NCBI GenBank assembly: GCA_900769875.1
Contig: CAAGII010000163.1
Span: forward strand, 1-31,945
Direction: 5' to 3'
DNA from: Clostridia bacterium
GTDB taxonomy: Bacteria > Bacillota > Clostridia > Christensenellales > Aristaeellaceae
Length of the DNA stretch: 31,945 nt
In this document: positions 14,889 to 23,105 of the stretch, one piece after another
Position numbering within the stretch: the stretch's first letter is position 1
Layout: every line of letters starts with the position of its first letter
Position numbers and translations under genes: made by a program
Notes under the pieces: generated by a model
The model's database searches: none
The model's input: only the letters and a program-made list of their open reading frames with translations
Told to the model about the DNA's origin: nothing

Positions 14889-15479
14889 GTGAGCGATGCG
14901 ACCCAGTCGTGTCCAAGCCGCGAGGCGCTGCTGGACAGAATCAGGCTGAGCTATCAGTCCAGCTATGATCTGTCGGAGCCCCTGGCAGATCAAGCGCATC
15001 CTGACCTTGCTATGACAGGCCACTACCATGTAGAAGAATCGCAATACATGATCTCCAAACGCGCCACCATGTGGCAGACGGAAAGCGACGAGTATGTGTG
15101 GTTTTACTCCATGCCCGTGCTGACCGACGACGCGTGCGAGCGCGCGATCAGGGCCGCGTATGACGAGGGCATGGCAGCCATCGATCTTGATGGCAAAAAG
15201 CATCACATGGTCACGAGACTGACGGTGATCTTCCTGTGCGACGGCATGGAGGAGGGTGCGCGCGAGCGAATCCGGAAATGCCGCCTCTACAAAAATTTTC
15301 AATGCTCGCTCAAGGGCTGGATGGAATTCCATGCGGTGGCAGCCGATTTGGGGAAGGAATCGGTTGTGTCCAACGGCTACGGCCGTGAGACGGCGAACCA
15401 TTTGAAAACCCTCATGCATCCGCAGAGCGGACGCGGGAGGGGCCGCATCTGGAGAATCTTGAGGGAGATGCTCCACTGA
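14889..15479 (+). CDS. Uncharacterised cytoplasmic protein (DUF8052-like, tentative)
   Basis: A 196-residue soluble protein with no signal peptide or membrane segment. It has an N-terminal helix SREALLDRIRLSYQSSYDLS, then mixed segments including HYHVEESQYMISKRATMWQT, EYVWFYSMPVLTDDACERAI, and a late FHAVAADLGKESVVSNGYGR. The overall pattern recalls a small family of unknown function in Bacillota (DUF8052), recalled from memory and not verified. I chose the GTG at 14889 because GGGAGG lies 8 bases upstream; an in-frame ATG at 14868 has no ribosome site, and the longer frame precedes the promoter. It lies 72 bp before cstA and may share its transcript, but a functional link is not shown. Confidence 0.7.
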   Translation: MSDATQSCPSREALLDRIRLSYQSSYDLSEPLADQAHPDLAMTGHYHVEESQYMISKRATMWQTESDEYVWFYSMPVLTDDACERAIRAAYDEGMAAIDLDGKKHHMVTRLTVIFLCDGMEEGARERIRKCRLYKNFQCSLKGWMEFHAVAADLGKESVVSNGYGRETANHLKTLMHPQSGRGRGRIWRILREMLH

Positions 15480-15551
15480 CGGCAGCATGCATCCGCCATG
15501 TGCCGCAACGACGCGCGCGGGCGGGTACAAAGGAGAAAGGAGAACTCAAGT

Positions 15552-17285
15552 ATGAACGGACTGTTGCTCTTCCTGATCGGCGCGGCTGTGCTGATCTGCG
15601 GCTACCTCTTCTATGGCCGCTGGCTGTGCAAGCAGTGGGGCGTGGGCGAGAACGATCAGCCTACTCCCGCCCATACCATGGAGGACGGTGTGGACTATGT
15701 GCCCGCCAAGGCTCCGGTGCTGATGGGTCATCACTTCTCTTCCATTGCCGGCGCCGGCCCCATCACCGGCCCCATTTCCGCCGCCATGTTCGGCTGGCTG
15801 CCCTGCCTGCTGTGGATTCTCGTCGGCGGCATCTTCTTTGGCGGCGTGCATGACTTCGGCGCGCTGTTTGCCTCTGTTCGCCATGGCGGCAAGTCCATCG
15901 GTGAGATTATCTCCATCAACATGAGCAAGCGTGCAAAGCGCCTGTTCATCATCTTTGCTTACCTTACCCTGATTCTGGTGGTGGCGGCGTTCGCCTCCAT
16001 CGTGGCGGGTACCTTCGGCGCGAAGCTGGTCGACGGCGTGGTGGATGTCGCCGCTTCCGCGACCAACGCGTCCGTGGCGATGGTGTCCCTGCTGTTCATC
16101 GTGGTTGCGATCGCCTTCGGCTTCCTGGTGTATCGCCGTCATACCCCGCTGGGTCTGTCCACCGTGGCCGGCATTGCCGCTATCGCGCTGTGCCTGGTGG
16201 TCGGCATGAACTGGCATCCCCTCTATCTGTCCACCAACGCGTGGATGTGGATCGTTGGCGCGTACATCACTATCGCTTCCATCACCCCTGTGTGGATTCT
16301 GCTGCAGCCCCGTGACTATCTGTCCTCCTTCCTGCTCTACGGCATGCTGGCGGTGGCTGCGTTCGGCGTGTTCGTGGCGCATCCCCAGATGGTCGGCGTG
16401 AACGCCGAGGGCGCTGCTGCCGGTCTGGAAATGATCGGCTCCAACCCCACCGCGCCCATCTTCCCCGTGCTGTTCACCACCATTGCCTGCGGCGCGATTT
16501 CCGGCTTCCACTCTCTGGTGTCCTCCGGCACCACCTCCAAGCAGCTTGACCGCGAGAAGGACGCCAAGCCCATCGCTTACGGCGGCATGCTGCTGGAGTG
16601 CGCGCTGGCCATCATCACCCTGGTGGCTGTGGCGTACGCGCGTCAGATTGGCACCACCAAGGGCGCGACCGATATCTTTGCGGGCGGCGTGGCCGGCATG
16701 GCCTCTGTGATCGCCGGCGGCGTGGGCAGCCCCCTGTACAACGTGCTCTACACCCTGCTGGTGCTGACCTATTCCGCCTTCTGCCTCACCTCGCTGGACA
16801 CCGCTACCCGCATGGGCCGCTTCATGTTCCAGGAGTTCTGGCTGGACAGCGCTGCCGGTGAAACCCCCGACAACGTGACCGGCTACAAGAAGGTGCTCAC
16901 CAATCCTCTGGTGGCAACCCTGATTACCGTGGTGCTGGGTATCCTGCTGGGTCTGACTGGCTGGAACAAGATCTGGGCGCTGTTCGGATCCGCCAACCAG
17001 CTGCTGGCTGCGCTGGCGCTGCTGGCCATCGCGACCTGGCTGGGCAACCTGGGCAAGAACAACAAGATGGCGCTGATCCCCTTCTGCTTCATGCTGGTGG
17101 TGACCATCGCTTCCCTGTGCATCAACACGGTCAACCAGTGCAAGCTGATCGCTGCGGGCGGCGCCGACTGGGGTCCCTGGGCGCAGGCAATCATCGGCGT
17201 GCTGCTGGTGGTGCTGGCTGTGGTGCTCGCCATCGAGGGCGTGCAGACCATGCTTTCCAAGAAGAACAAGGCTGTCGCCAAGTAA
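15552..17285 (+). CDS. cstA: CstA-family carbon-starvation/peptide-pyruvate transporter
   Basis: A 577-residue polytopic membrane protein of the CstA family. The N-terminal helix MNGLLLFLIGAAVLICGYLF leads into the family core HHFSSIAGAGPITGPISAAM (about 60-79), then GGIFFGGVHDFGALFASVRH with the HDFG motif near 100, and GAISGFHSLVSSGTTSKQL further on. Family members import peptides or pyruvate, and are induced on carbon starvation in Enterobacteria; the substrate here is not determined. The length is shorter than the 690-700 residues of E. coli CstA, and typical of the shorter Clostridia form. The ATG at 15552 follows an AAAGGAGAA ribosome site. Codon choice is visibly more uniform (CTG, GGC, ATC, GCC) than in neighbouring genes, which suggests strong expression. 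A hairpin follows at 17309. Confidence 0.93.
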   Translation: MNGLLLFLIGAAVLICGYLFYGRWLCKQWGVGENDQPTPAHTMEDGVDYVPAKAPVLMGHHFSSIAGAGPITGPISAAMFGWLPCLLWILVGGIFFGGVHDFGALFASVRHGGKSIGEIISINMSKRAKRLFIIFAYLTLILVVAAFASIVAGTFGAKLVDGVVDVAASATNASVAMVSLLFIVVAIAFGFLVYRRHTPLGLSTVAGIAAIALCLVVGMNWHPLYLSTNAWMWIVGAYITIASITPVWILLQPRDYLSSFLLYGMLAVAAFGVFVAHPQMVGVNAEGAAAGLEMIGSNPTAPIFPVLFTTIACGAISGFHSLVSSGTTSKQLDREKDAKPIAYGGMLLECALAIITLVAVAYARQIGTTKGATDIFAGGVAGMASVIAGGVGSPLYNVLYTLLVLTYSAFCLTSLDTATRMGRFMFQEFWLDSAAGETPDNVTGYKKVLTNPLVATLITVVLGILLGLTGWNKIWALFGSANQLLAALALLAIATWLGNLGKNNKMALIPFCFMLVVTIASLCINTVNQCKLIAAGGADWGPWAQAIIGVLLVVLAVVLAIEGVQTMLSKKNKAVAK

Positions 17286-17308
17286 TGGCATAGCCATCCA
17301 TCATTGGG

Positions 17309-17338
17309 ACGGGCACTCGCAAGAGTGCCCGTTCTTGA
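17309..17338 (+). terminator. Hairpin terminator after cstA
   Basis: A perfect 10-bp stem, 17309-17318 pairing with 17323-17332, capped by a GCAA tetraloop and followed by TCTTGAT. The T-run is poor, so some read-through into the next gene is likely. Confidence 0.65.
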
Positions 17339-17365
17339 TATCGCGAAAGAACAGGAGGCCTCCCC

Positions 17366-17773
17366 ATGTTCCAAAGGAAAATCACCCATGCGCTCAGCGG
17401 CGACGCGGCGTCGAAGGACGTCTACAAGCGCTGTGCGGCGGGTCGCGCGCTTTCCGGCGGCGTCGTGCTGACGGAGCGCGAGATCGTCTATACCCTGAAG
17501 TACAGGCGCGTGTATCTGCCCTACGACAGCATTGTCTGGGCTTACCGGCAGGTGCAGGAAAGCCGCCTGAGTTTCGGACGCGGCGGCGTGCTGCAGGAGC
17601 ATCGCGTGGTGATGGTGTGCCGCGACGGCGCAAGGAGCGCCGCTGTGTTCCAGCGTGAGGAGTACGCTGCTGCCGCGCTTGCGAAGATCAGCGAGTGCAA
17701 TCCGTCCGTCGCCGTCGGCTATACAGCCGAAAACCGTGAGCGCTTCGCCGCGCTGACAGAACACAGAGAATAA
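17366..17773 (+). CDS. Uncharacterised small protein, possibly PH-like fold
   Basis: A 135-residue soluble protein not recognised by name. It contains GGVVLTEREIVYTLKYRRVYLPYDSIVWAYRQVQE, which resembles the strands of small PH-like or sensor-tail proteins in Bacillota where a regulatory input is displayed on a beta barrel (weak inference). The N-terminal part, MFQRKITHALSGDAASKDVY, and C-terminal helix are polar and carry no signal peptide. AGGAGG lies upstream of the ATG. It lies between the cstA hairpin and the trkA promoter, so it may be transcribed by read-through from cstA. No catalytic motif is visible. Confidence 0.65.
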   Translation: MFQRKITHALSGDAASKDVYKRCAAGRALSGGVVLTEREIVYTLKYRRVYLPYDSIVWAYRQVQESRLSFGRGGVLQEHRVVMVCRDGARSAAVFQREEYAAAALAKISECNPSVAVGYTAENRERFAALTEHRE

Positions 17774-17808
17774 TGCCCCGCTTTGGCAAATCTTCTTGCT
17801 TATTCCGC

Positions 17809-17836
17809 TTCCGATTTATCAAAAAGGTGCTATAAT
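17809..17836 (+). promoter_or_regulatory. Extended -10 promoter for trkA-trkH
   Basis: TATAAT (17831-17836) preceded by TGC forms an extended -10; the upstream TTCCGA (17809-17814, 16-base spacing) is a poor -35. The leader to the ATG at 17910 is about 67 bases. Confidence 0.65.
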
Positions 17837-17909
17837 GGTATCTGTCTGCGTTCCGTTGCGCGGCGCGGACGCCTTTGTATGAAGCATTTGCCATCTGGAG
17901 GATTGACGA

Positions 17910-19307
17910 ATGGCTCTTTTACAGCCACGAAAAAAGGCAGCGGTGCTGAAAATCATCATCATCGGCTGCGGCAAGGTGGGACACACCCTTGCAGAACAGC
18001 TCAGCAGCGAAGGGCACGACATCATGATCGTGGATACCAACGAGGCGCTGCTCAGTTCGGTATCGGAATCGCTGGATGTGATGACCGTCTGCGGTAACGG
18101 CGCGTGCCTGCATGTGCTGGAGGATGCCGGACTTGCGGACGCTGATATGGTGGTTGCCGTGACGGGCTCGGATGAGCTGAACCTGCTCTGCTGCATCATT
18201 GCCCGTAAGGCGGGCGGCTCCATCGCGGTGATTGCGCGCGTGCGCAATCCCGATTACAACGACGAGCTGATCTATCTGCGCCAAAAGCTGGGGCTTTCGC
18301 TGGTCATCAATCCGGAAATGGAGGCCGCGCGGGAGATTTCACGCATCATTGCCCGTCCGCAGGCGCTGACGGTGAGCGCGTTTTCCAAGGCGCAGGTGGA
18401 GCTGGTGCGCTTCCAGCTGCCAGCGAACAATGTACTTTGCGGCAAGAGCGTCAAGGACATGGGCGAGCTGCTCCACTTCGGCTTTCTTGCATGCGCGGTG
18501 GAGCGCGGCGGTCAGGTGACGATTCCGGACGGCTCCTTTGTGTTTCAGGCCGGTGATGAGCTGAGCCTGCTTGCGTCAAGGCGCGATGTGCACCGCGTGT
18601 TTGACAGCATCGGCATGCATGTGGAGGCCGCGCGCAACTGCATGATTATCGGCGGTGGCAAGTCTACCTACTATCTTGCGCGGATGCTGCTGGAGCAGCA
18701 TGTGAACGTGCGAATCATCGAGGCTGATGCGGGGCGCTGCGCTGAGCTGAGCCGCTTGCTGCCGGAGGCCACCATCATCCATGGCGACGGCACCGACGAG
18801 GATCTGCTCAGCGAGGAGGGCATTCAGAGCATGGACGCCTTTGTGCCGCTGACCGGCATGGACGAGGAGAACATCCTCCTCACGCTCTACGCCAAGCGCA
18901 TCCCCGGCATCAAGACCATCACCAAGGTCAACCGCATTACCTTCAAGGATGTGCTGGAGGGACTTGATCTGGGCAGCGTGGTCTACCCCAAATACATCAC
19001 GGCGGAGGCGATCATCGCCTATGTCCGCGCGCGCCAGAACTCCATCGGCAGCAATGTGGAAACGCTTTATCACATGTTCGACAACCGTGTGGAGGCCATT
19101 GAGTTTCACATCGGACAGGAGGCGCCGGTCATCGGCGTGCCGCTGAATCGCCTGAAAAAGAAGGATCATCTGCTGATTGCCTGCATTGGCCGCGATGGAC
19201 GGATCATCTTCCCGCGCGGTCACGACAGCATGCAGCCCAATGACCATGTGATTATCATCACCACCCACAAGGGTCTGTCCGACATCGCTGATATTCTGAA
19301 ACCCTGA
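17910..19307 (+). CDS. trkA: Trk potassium uptake regulatory subunit TrkA
   Basis: A 465-residue cytoplasmic protein with two tandem RCK (TrkA-N/TrkA-C) halves, the typical length for full TrkA. The first Rossmann fold has IIIIGCGKVGHTLAEQL (GCGKVG at 19-24) and the acidic strand end IMIVDTN at 38-44; the second begins near residue 245 with CMIIGGGKSTYYLARMLLEQ and VRIIEADAGRC. Such proteins bind NAD(H) or ATP and gate the TrkH channel to control K+ uptake. GGAGGA lies 7 bases upstream of the ATG at 17910, giving a 13-residue leader before the first beta strand; a later GTG lacks a ribosome site. trkH follows 30 bp downstream, in the usual pair. Confidence 0.95.
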   Translation: MALLQPRKKAAVLKIIIIGCGKVGHTLAEQLSSEGHDIMIVDTNEALLSSVSESLDVMTVCGNGACLHVLEDAGLADADMVVAVTGSDELNLLCCIIARKAGGSIAVIARVRNPDYNDELIYLRQKLGLSLVINPEMEAAREISRIIARPQALTVSAFSKAQVELVRFQLPANNVLCGKSVKDMGELLHFGFLACAVERGGQVTIPDGSFVFQAGDELSLLASRRDVHRVFDSIGMHVEAARNCMIIGGGKSTYYLARMLLEQHVNVRIIEADAGRCAELSRLLPEATIIHGDGTDEDLLSEEGIQSMDAFVPLTGMDEENILLTLYAKRIPGIKTITKVNRITFKDVLEGLDLGSVVYPKYITAEAIIAYVRARQNSIGSNVETLYHMFDNRVEAIEFHIGQEAPVIGVPLNRLKKKDHLLIACIGRDGRIIFPRGHDSMQPNDHVIIITTHKGLSDIADILKP

Positions 19308-19337
19308 TGCCGAACAGGCGCATGAGGATTTGATGAC

Positions 19338-20843
19338 ATGAATTTCCGTTCCGTTTTCTATGTACTGGGCTGGATCCTGCGCATTGAAGCGGCGCTGCTG
19401 CTGCTGCCTGCCGCCATTGGCGGGCTCTATCACGAGTGGCAGGCTGCCATGTACCTTGTGGTCAGCGCTGTATGCCTGCTGCTGGGCGTGCTGCTGTCGC
19501 TGAAAAAGCCGAAGCATATCCGCTTCTTCGCCAAAGAAGGGTACATGATTACCGCGCTGAGCTGGATCGTGATGAGCCTTTTCGGCTGCCTGCCCTTTAT
19601 GCTGACCGGCGAGATTCCCTCGTTTGTGGACGCTTACTTCGAGATGGTGTCCGGCTTTACGACCACGGGCGCGTCCATCGTACCCAATGTGGAGCTGCTC
19701 AGCCGCAGCACCAATCTGTGGCGCTGCTTTTCCCACTGGATCGGCGGCATGGGCGTGCTGGTGTTCCTGCTGGCGGTGCTGCCCATGGTGGGTGGCTCCA
19801 ACATGCACCTGATGCGCGCCGAAAGCCCGGGCCCGTCCGTGGGCAAGCTGGTGCCCAAAATGCGCTACACGGCGCAGACGCTGTACCTGCTGTATTTCCT
19901 GCTGACCATTGCGGAGTTCGTGCTGCTGATGCTTGCGCGCATGCATCCCTATGAGGCGCTGTGCGCTGCCTTCGGCACGGCAGGTACGGGTGGCTTTGGC
20001 GTGCGTGCGGATTCCATGGCAAGCTACTCACCGGCGATTCAGTGGATTGTGACCTGCTTCATGCTGCTCTTCGGCGTGAATTTCAACGTGTATTTCCTGC
20101 TGTATGTGCGCCGCTTCCGCGACGCGCTGCGCTGCGAGGAAATGCGCGCGTACTTCGCGATTGTGGCTGCGGCGACGCTGCTCATCTGCCTGAACACCTA
20201 CAACCGCGCCATAACGCTGGAGGGCAATGTGCGCGAGGCGGCGTTTCAGGTTGCGTCCATCATCACCACCACAGGCTACGCCACGGCGGACTTTGACAGG
20301 TGGCCGGAGCTGTCGCGCCTGCTGCTGGTGCTGATTATGTTTGTGGGCGCGTGCGCAGGCAGCACTGGTGGCGGACTCAAGGTTTCCCGCTTTGTGATCG
20401 CGGGCAAGGCGCTGCGCAATAACATGCGCTCCTTCCTGCATCCCCGCGAGGTGCGCAGCATTCACTTTGAGGGCAAGCGCGTGGAGGAGGGCACAATCCG
20501 GGCGATCTTTGTGTACTTCTTCGCGGTGACGATAATTTTCTTTGCTTCGATCCTGCTGCTTTCGCTGGACAACAAGGACCTTGTGACCACGGTCAGCGCC
20601 GTGTCCGCAACCTTCAACAACATCGGTCCGGGTCTTGGTGAAGCGGGACCTACATCGTGCTATGCCGGGTTCTCCAGCCTGTCCAAGCTTGTGATGATCT
20701 TTGATATGCTTGCCGGCCGTCTGGAGGTTTTCCCAATGCTGGTGCTGTTCTATCCGCCGATGTGGAAGGGCGTGTTTGAACAGAGCGTGACGCAGCGGCG
20801 CAGCCGGGCGCATGACAGGCAGCCTGTCTCCGGTCAGGGCTGA
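19338..20843 (+). CDS. trkH: Trk potassium uptake channel subunit TrkH
   Basis: A 501-residue polytopic channel protein with four M1-pore-M2 repeats. The four selectivity loops read TTTGAS (VSGFTTTGASI), GTAGTGGFGV, ITTTGYATAD and FNNIGPGLG, each with the central glycine conserved in TrkH/KtrB. It forms the K+ pathway in the cytoplasmic membrane and works with TrkA encoded directly upstream. The start ATG at 19338 lies 30 bp after trkA with only a modest GAGGAT ribosome site, suggesting dependence on trkA translation. The last 20 residues are polar and cytoplasmic. A shared bidirectional terminator separates it from tyrA. Confidence 0.96.
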   Translation: MNFRSVFYVLGWILRIEAALLLLPAAIGGLYHEWQAAMYLVVSAVCLLLGVLLSLKKPKHIRFFAKEGYMITALSWIVMSLFGCLPFMLTGEIPSFVDAYFEMVSGFTTTGASIVPNVELLSRSTNLWRCFSHWIGGMGVLVFLLAVLPMVGGSNMHLMRAESPGPSVGKLVPKMRYTAQTLYLLYFLLTIAEFVLLMLARMHPYEALCAAFGTAGTGGFGVRADSMASYSPAIQWIVTCFMLLFGVNFNVYFLLYVRRFRDALRCEEMRAYFAIVAAATLLICLNTYNRAITLEGNVREAAFQVASIITTTGYATADFDRWPELSRLLLVLIMFVGACAGSTGGGLKVSRFVIAGKALRNNMRSFLHPREVRSIHFEGKRVEEGTIRAIFVYFFAVTIIFFASILLLSLDNKDLVTTVSAVSATFNNIGPGLGEAGPTSCYAGFSSLSKLVMIFDMLAGRLEVFPMLVLFYPPMWKGVFEQSVTQRRSRAHDRQPVSGQG

Positions 20844-20913
20844 TCGGATCGTTTGCGAATCCTCTATCCGCATGGGGAGGGACGCCAGGCGGCAGCCATT
20901 CATGCCGGCAATC

Positions 20914-20952
20914 AAAAAGCCTGAGAGACGAATGCGATCTCTCAGGCTTTTT
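20914..20952. terminator. Bidirectional terminator between trkH and tyrA
   Basis: A perfect 15-bp inverted repeat, AAAAAGCCTGAGAGA (20914-20928) and its complement (20938-20952), with a 9-base loop. The ends give a T-run on both strands. It ends just 2 bp before the tyrA stop codon, so it serves both converging transcripts. Confidence 0.93.
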
Positions 20953-20954
20953 GC

Positions 20955-21791
20955 TTAGCTTTCTTCCAGTCTTTCCTTCATTTCGCGGCCTTCGCGCAGC
21001 AGCCGGCGCATGCCCTCGCGGTCGTTGTCGCGCAGCGCGTCGCGGTACTCGGCCACGCGTTCAACCAGATCCTCGACGATCGGGAGCAGCGCGTCGCGGT
21101 TATCGAAAAACAGCTCCGTCCACATATCCTCGGCAAGCCTTGCCACGCGCGTCATGTCCGCAAAGCTGCCCGCGGAAAAGCCCTTGTGATGTCCGGCGAG
21201 CGGGCACTTGACATAGGCGCTGGATACAATATGCGCCAGCTGCGAGGTATAGGCGATCATCTCATCGTGCGTGGCGGGCGTGGTGAACTGTACGCGCCGG
21301 AAGCCAAGATCCAGAAAGAAATCGCGTGCGCGCTGGAGCAGGGCGGGATCCTCGTCGCCCATGGGGGTGAGAATCATGCTGGCATGGTCGAACAGGTCGT
21401 CCCGCGCGTAGCGGAAGCCGGAGAACTCGCGTCCGGCCATGGGATGACCGCCGATAAAGTGCCATTTCGCGTTTCGTGCAAGGGGGGACAGCGCCGCGCA
21501 GATGGTCTGCTTCACGCCGCCGCAGTCAATGACCAGACAATCGTCTCTGAAGGCGTGCGCGTGCGCGGTGATCCAGTCGATAATGGCGGCGGGATACAGC
21601 GCGACAAGCACCACGTCGCATGTGGACAGTGCTTCGGGCGTCAGCTCCTCGTCGATCGCGCCCAGAAGCTGTGCCTGCAGGATGGTCTGCGGATTCAGGT
21701 CGCAGCCGTACACCTTCGCGTCGGTGTGCAGGTGAATGGTCTTGGCCAGGGAACCGCCGATGAGTCCCAGCCCGATGACGGCAACATTCAT
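20955..21791 (-). CDS. tyrA: Prephenate dehydrogenase TyrA
   Basis: A 278-residue NAD(P)-dependent enzyme converting prephenate to 4-hydroxyphenylpyruvate for tyrosine synthesis. The Rossmann motif VIGLGLIGGSLAKT lies at 5-18 and VYGCDLN gives the nucleotide-selecting acidic residue. The catalytic histidine is in FIGGHPMAGREFSG (GGHPMAG at 114-120), and THDEMIAYTSQLAHIVSSA (174-192) forms the prephenate-binding helix. The chain ends after the helical dimerisation domain with no ACT domain, so the usual tyrosine-sensing module is absent; feedback control may be weak or elsewhere. GGAGGG precedes the ATG. No other shikimate genes are adjacent. It is divergent from cotJ and converges on trkH. 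Confidence 0.95.
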   Translation of the reverse strand: MNVAVIGLGLIGGSLAKTIHLHTDAKVYGCDLNPQTILQAQLLGAIDEELTPEALSTCDVVLVALYPAAIIDWITAHAHAFRDDCLVIDCGGVKQTICAALSPLARNAKWHFIGGHPMAGREFSGFRYARDDLFDHASMILTPMGDEDPALLQRARDFFLDLGFRRVQFTTPATHDEMIAYTSQLAHIVSSAYVKCPLAGHHKGFSAGSFADMTRVARLAEDMWTELFFDNRDALLPIVEDLVERVAEYRDALRDNDREGMRRLLREGREMKERLEES

Positions 21792-21808
21792 GGGAAACCC
21801 TCCGTTCT

Positions 21809-21836
21809 ACAATACTGCGTGTGATAGCTTCGACAA
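21809..21836 (-). promoter_or_regulatory. Possible promoter for tyrA
   Basis: On the minus strand, TTGTCG (21831-21836), a 16-base spacer and TATTGT (21809-21814). Both hexamers have two mismatches to consensus, so the call is weak. The position before a 20-base leader is suitable. Confidence 0.35.
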
Positions 21837-21939
21837 TCGGCGTGCTTTTTCCTGCATGGCGCACGCACAGGCAGTGTTTGCGGCGCATACGCTGCTTGTG
21901 CGGAGCAATCCGTGTTCAGGCACGAAAGGAGGTCTTTCC

Positions 21940-22380
21940 ATGAATCCCATCCGAGCGTTGCCAACCTCTGATCCGGCATGCCCGGTTCATGATATGCCCC
22001 TGACCGCCATGGTCGCCGTAGACGCGCAGGAAGCCCTTGGCAGCCGCTATGAGCCGGTGCAGGCGCTCCTGCACGGCACGCTGTTTCCCGCGCTCTACAA
22101 GCCCATGGGAAACGAGCAGCTGCCCATTACCAGCTGCAGGATTGAGCGGCGGCAGGCGCTTTCCTTTGCGCTGTGGGAGCTGCGGCTGTATCTGGATACC
22201 CATCCCGCAGATCATATGGCGCTGAGGCTGCTGCGCGAAATGGATTGCGCGGTCGAGCATCCCAGCTACGCGACGGCGTTTCTTCCCCCGTCAACCATGG
22301 AGCAGCCGGAGGGCGCGTGCGCCTGCAGCGTGCAGTACGACTGGGTGGACGATCCCTGGCCGTGGGAAATCGGCCCATAA
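21940..22380 (+). CDS. cotJA: Fused spore coat protein CotJA-CotJB
   Basis: A 146-residue protein joining two spore-coat proteins that are separate genes in Bacillus. Residues 17-58 match CotJA (PLTAMVAVDAQEALGSRYEP, then GTLFPALYKPMG), and residues 68-146 match CotJB (RRQALSFALWELRLYLDTHP, ending with WVDDPWPWEIGP). In Bacillus, CotJA, CotJB and CotJC form a coat sub-structure made in the mother cell under sigma-E. The ATG follows a strong AAAGGAGG ribosome site, and no stop or start lies between the two parts. cotJC follows 12 bp later. A CATACGCT at 21886-21893 could be a sigma-E/K-type -10, but no matching -35 was found. Confidence 0.86.
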   Translation: MNPIRALPTSDPACPVHDMPLTAMVAVDAQEALGSRYEPVQALLHGTLFPALYKPMGNEQLPITSCRIERRQALSFALWELRLYLDTHPADHMALRLLREMDCAVEHPSYATAFLPPSTMEQPEGACACSVQYDWVDDPWPWEIGP

Positions 22381-22392
22381 GGAGGGCGCATT

Positions 22393-23049
22393 ATGTTTGT
22401 TTACGAGAAACGGCTGCAATACCCCGTGCATATTACCAGGCCCGATCCAGCCATGGCGGCAAGGCTGATCAGCCAGTACGGCGGCCCGGACGGGGAGCTT
22501 GGCGCGGCCATGCGTTACTTGAGTCAGCGCTACAGCATGCCGCTGGGTACGATCAAGGGACTGCTGACAGACATCGCGGTGGAGGAGCTTGGCCATCTTG
22601 AGATTGTGGGCGCCATGATCTACCAACTGACACGCTGTCTCACACACAGGCAAATCCGTGCCGGCGGATTTGACGCGTATTTCACCGACCATGCTACGGG
22701 CGTCTATCCGCAGGCGGCCTCCGGCAGTCCGTGGACGGCTGCCACGATCGCCGTCAAGGGCGACCCTGTTGCAGACCTCCACGAGGACCTCGCTGCCGAG
22801 CAGAAGGCGCGCGCTACCTATGAAAACCTCCTGCTTCTGACGGATGATCCGGATGTGAAGGACGTGCTGCGCTTCCTGCGCGAGCGGGAGATTGTGCACT
22901 ATCAGCGCTTCCAGGAGGCGCTGGGGATGCTACAGGACCATCTGGACGGGCACAACTACTATGCCTTCAACCCGTCTCTTCCAGGCGAGCTCTATCATTG
23001 CCATGAGCATGACAGGCATCCCTACCGCTCTGCCGGTTCCGGCGAATGA
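22393..23049 (+). CDS. cotJC: Spore coat manganese-catalase-like protein CotJC
   Basis: A 218-residue four-helix-bundle protein of the Mn-catalase family. It opens MFVYEKRLQYPVHI, typical of CotJC. Candidate dimetal ligands are E35 in DGELGAAM, E65/H68 in VEELGHLE, E136 in LAAEQKARATYE and E166/H169 in REREIVHYQRF, so the diiron-like manganese site looks intact. The C-terminal part (GHNYYAFNPSLPG, then YHCHEHDRHPY) is His-rich. It is a mother-cell spore coat component, possibly with catalase activity. It follows the CotJA-CotJB fusion after 12 bp with AGGAGG as ribosome site. A hairpin lies immediately downstream. Confidence 0.95.
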   Translation: MFVYEKRLQYPVHITRPDPAMAARLISQYGGPDGELGAAMRYLSQRYSMPLGTIKGLLTDIAVEELGHLEIVGAMIYQLTRCLTHRQIRAGGFDAYFTDHATGVYPQAASGSPWTAATIAVKGDPVADLHEDLAAEQKARATYENLLLLTDDPDVKDVLRFLREREIVHYQRFQEALGMLQDHLDGHNYYAFNPSLPGELYHCHEHDRHPYRSAGSGE

Positions 23050-23054
23050 CCCTC

Positions 23055-23092
23055 AAAAAAAAGCCCGGCCACAGCGGAAAACCGCTGTGGCC
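23055..23092. terminator. Hairpin terminator between cotJC and the E2-fold gene
   Basis: A perfect 11-bp stem, 23067-23077 pairing with 23082-23092, around an AAAA loop. On the minus strand it is followed by GGGC and eight T, so it chiefly serves the minus-strand gene; for cotJC the tail is only TTGTCT. Confidence 0.75.
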
Positions 23093-23105
23093 TTGTCTGC
23101 GTCCG

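Noticed and set aside
15546..17297. A 583-codon open frame on the minus strand across cstA
   Set aside because: Antisense shadow of a strongly biased coding gene; His/Gln/Gly-rich translation and no start signals.
21886..21893. CATACGCT as a sigma-E/sigma-K -10 for cotJ
   Set aside because: It resembles a mother-cell -10, but no matching -35 was found at the expected distance, so not listed as a promoter.
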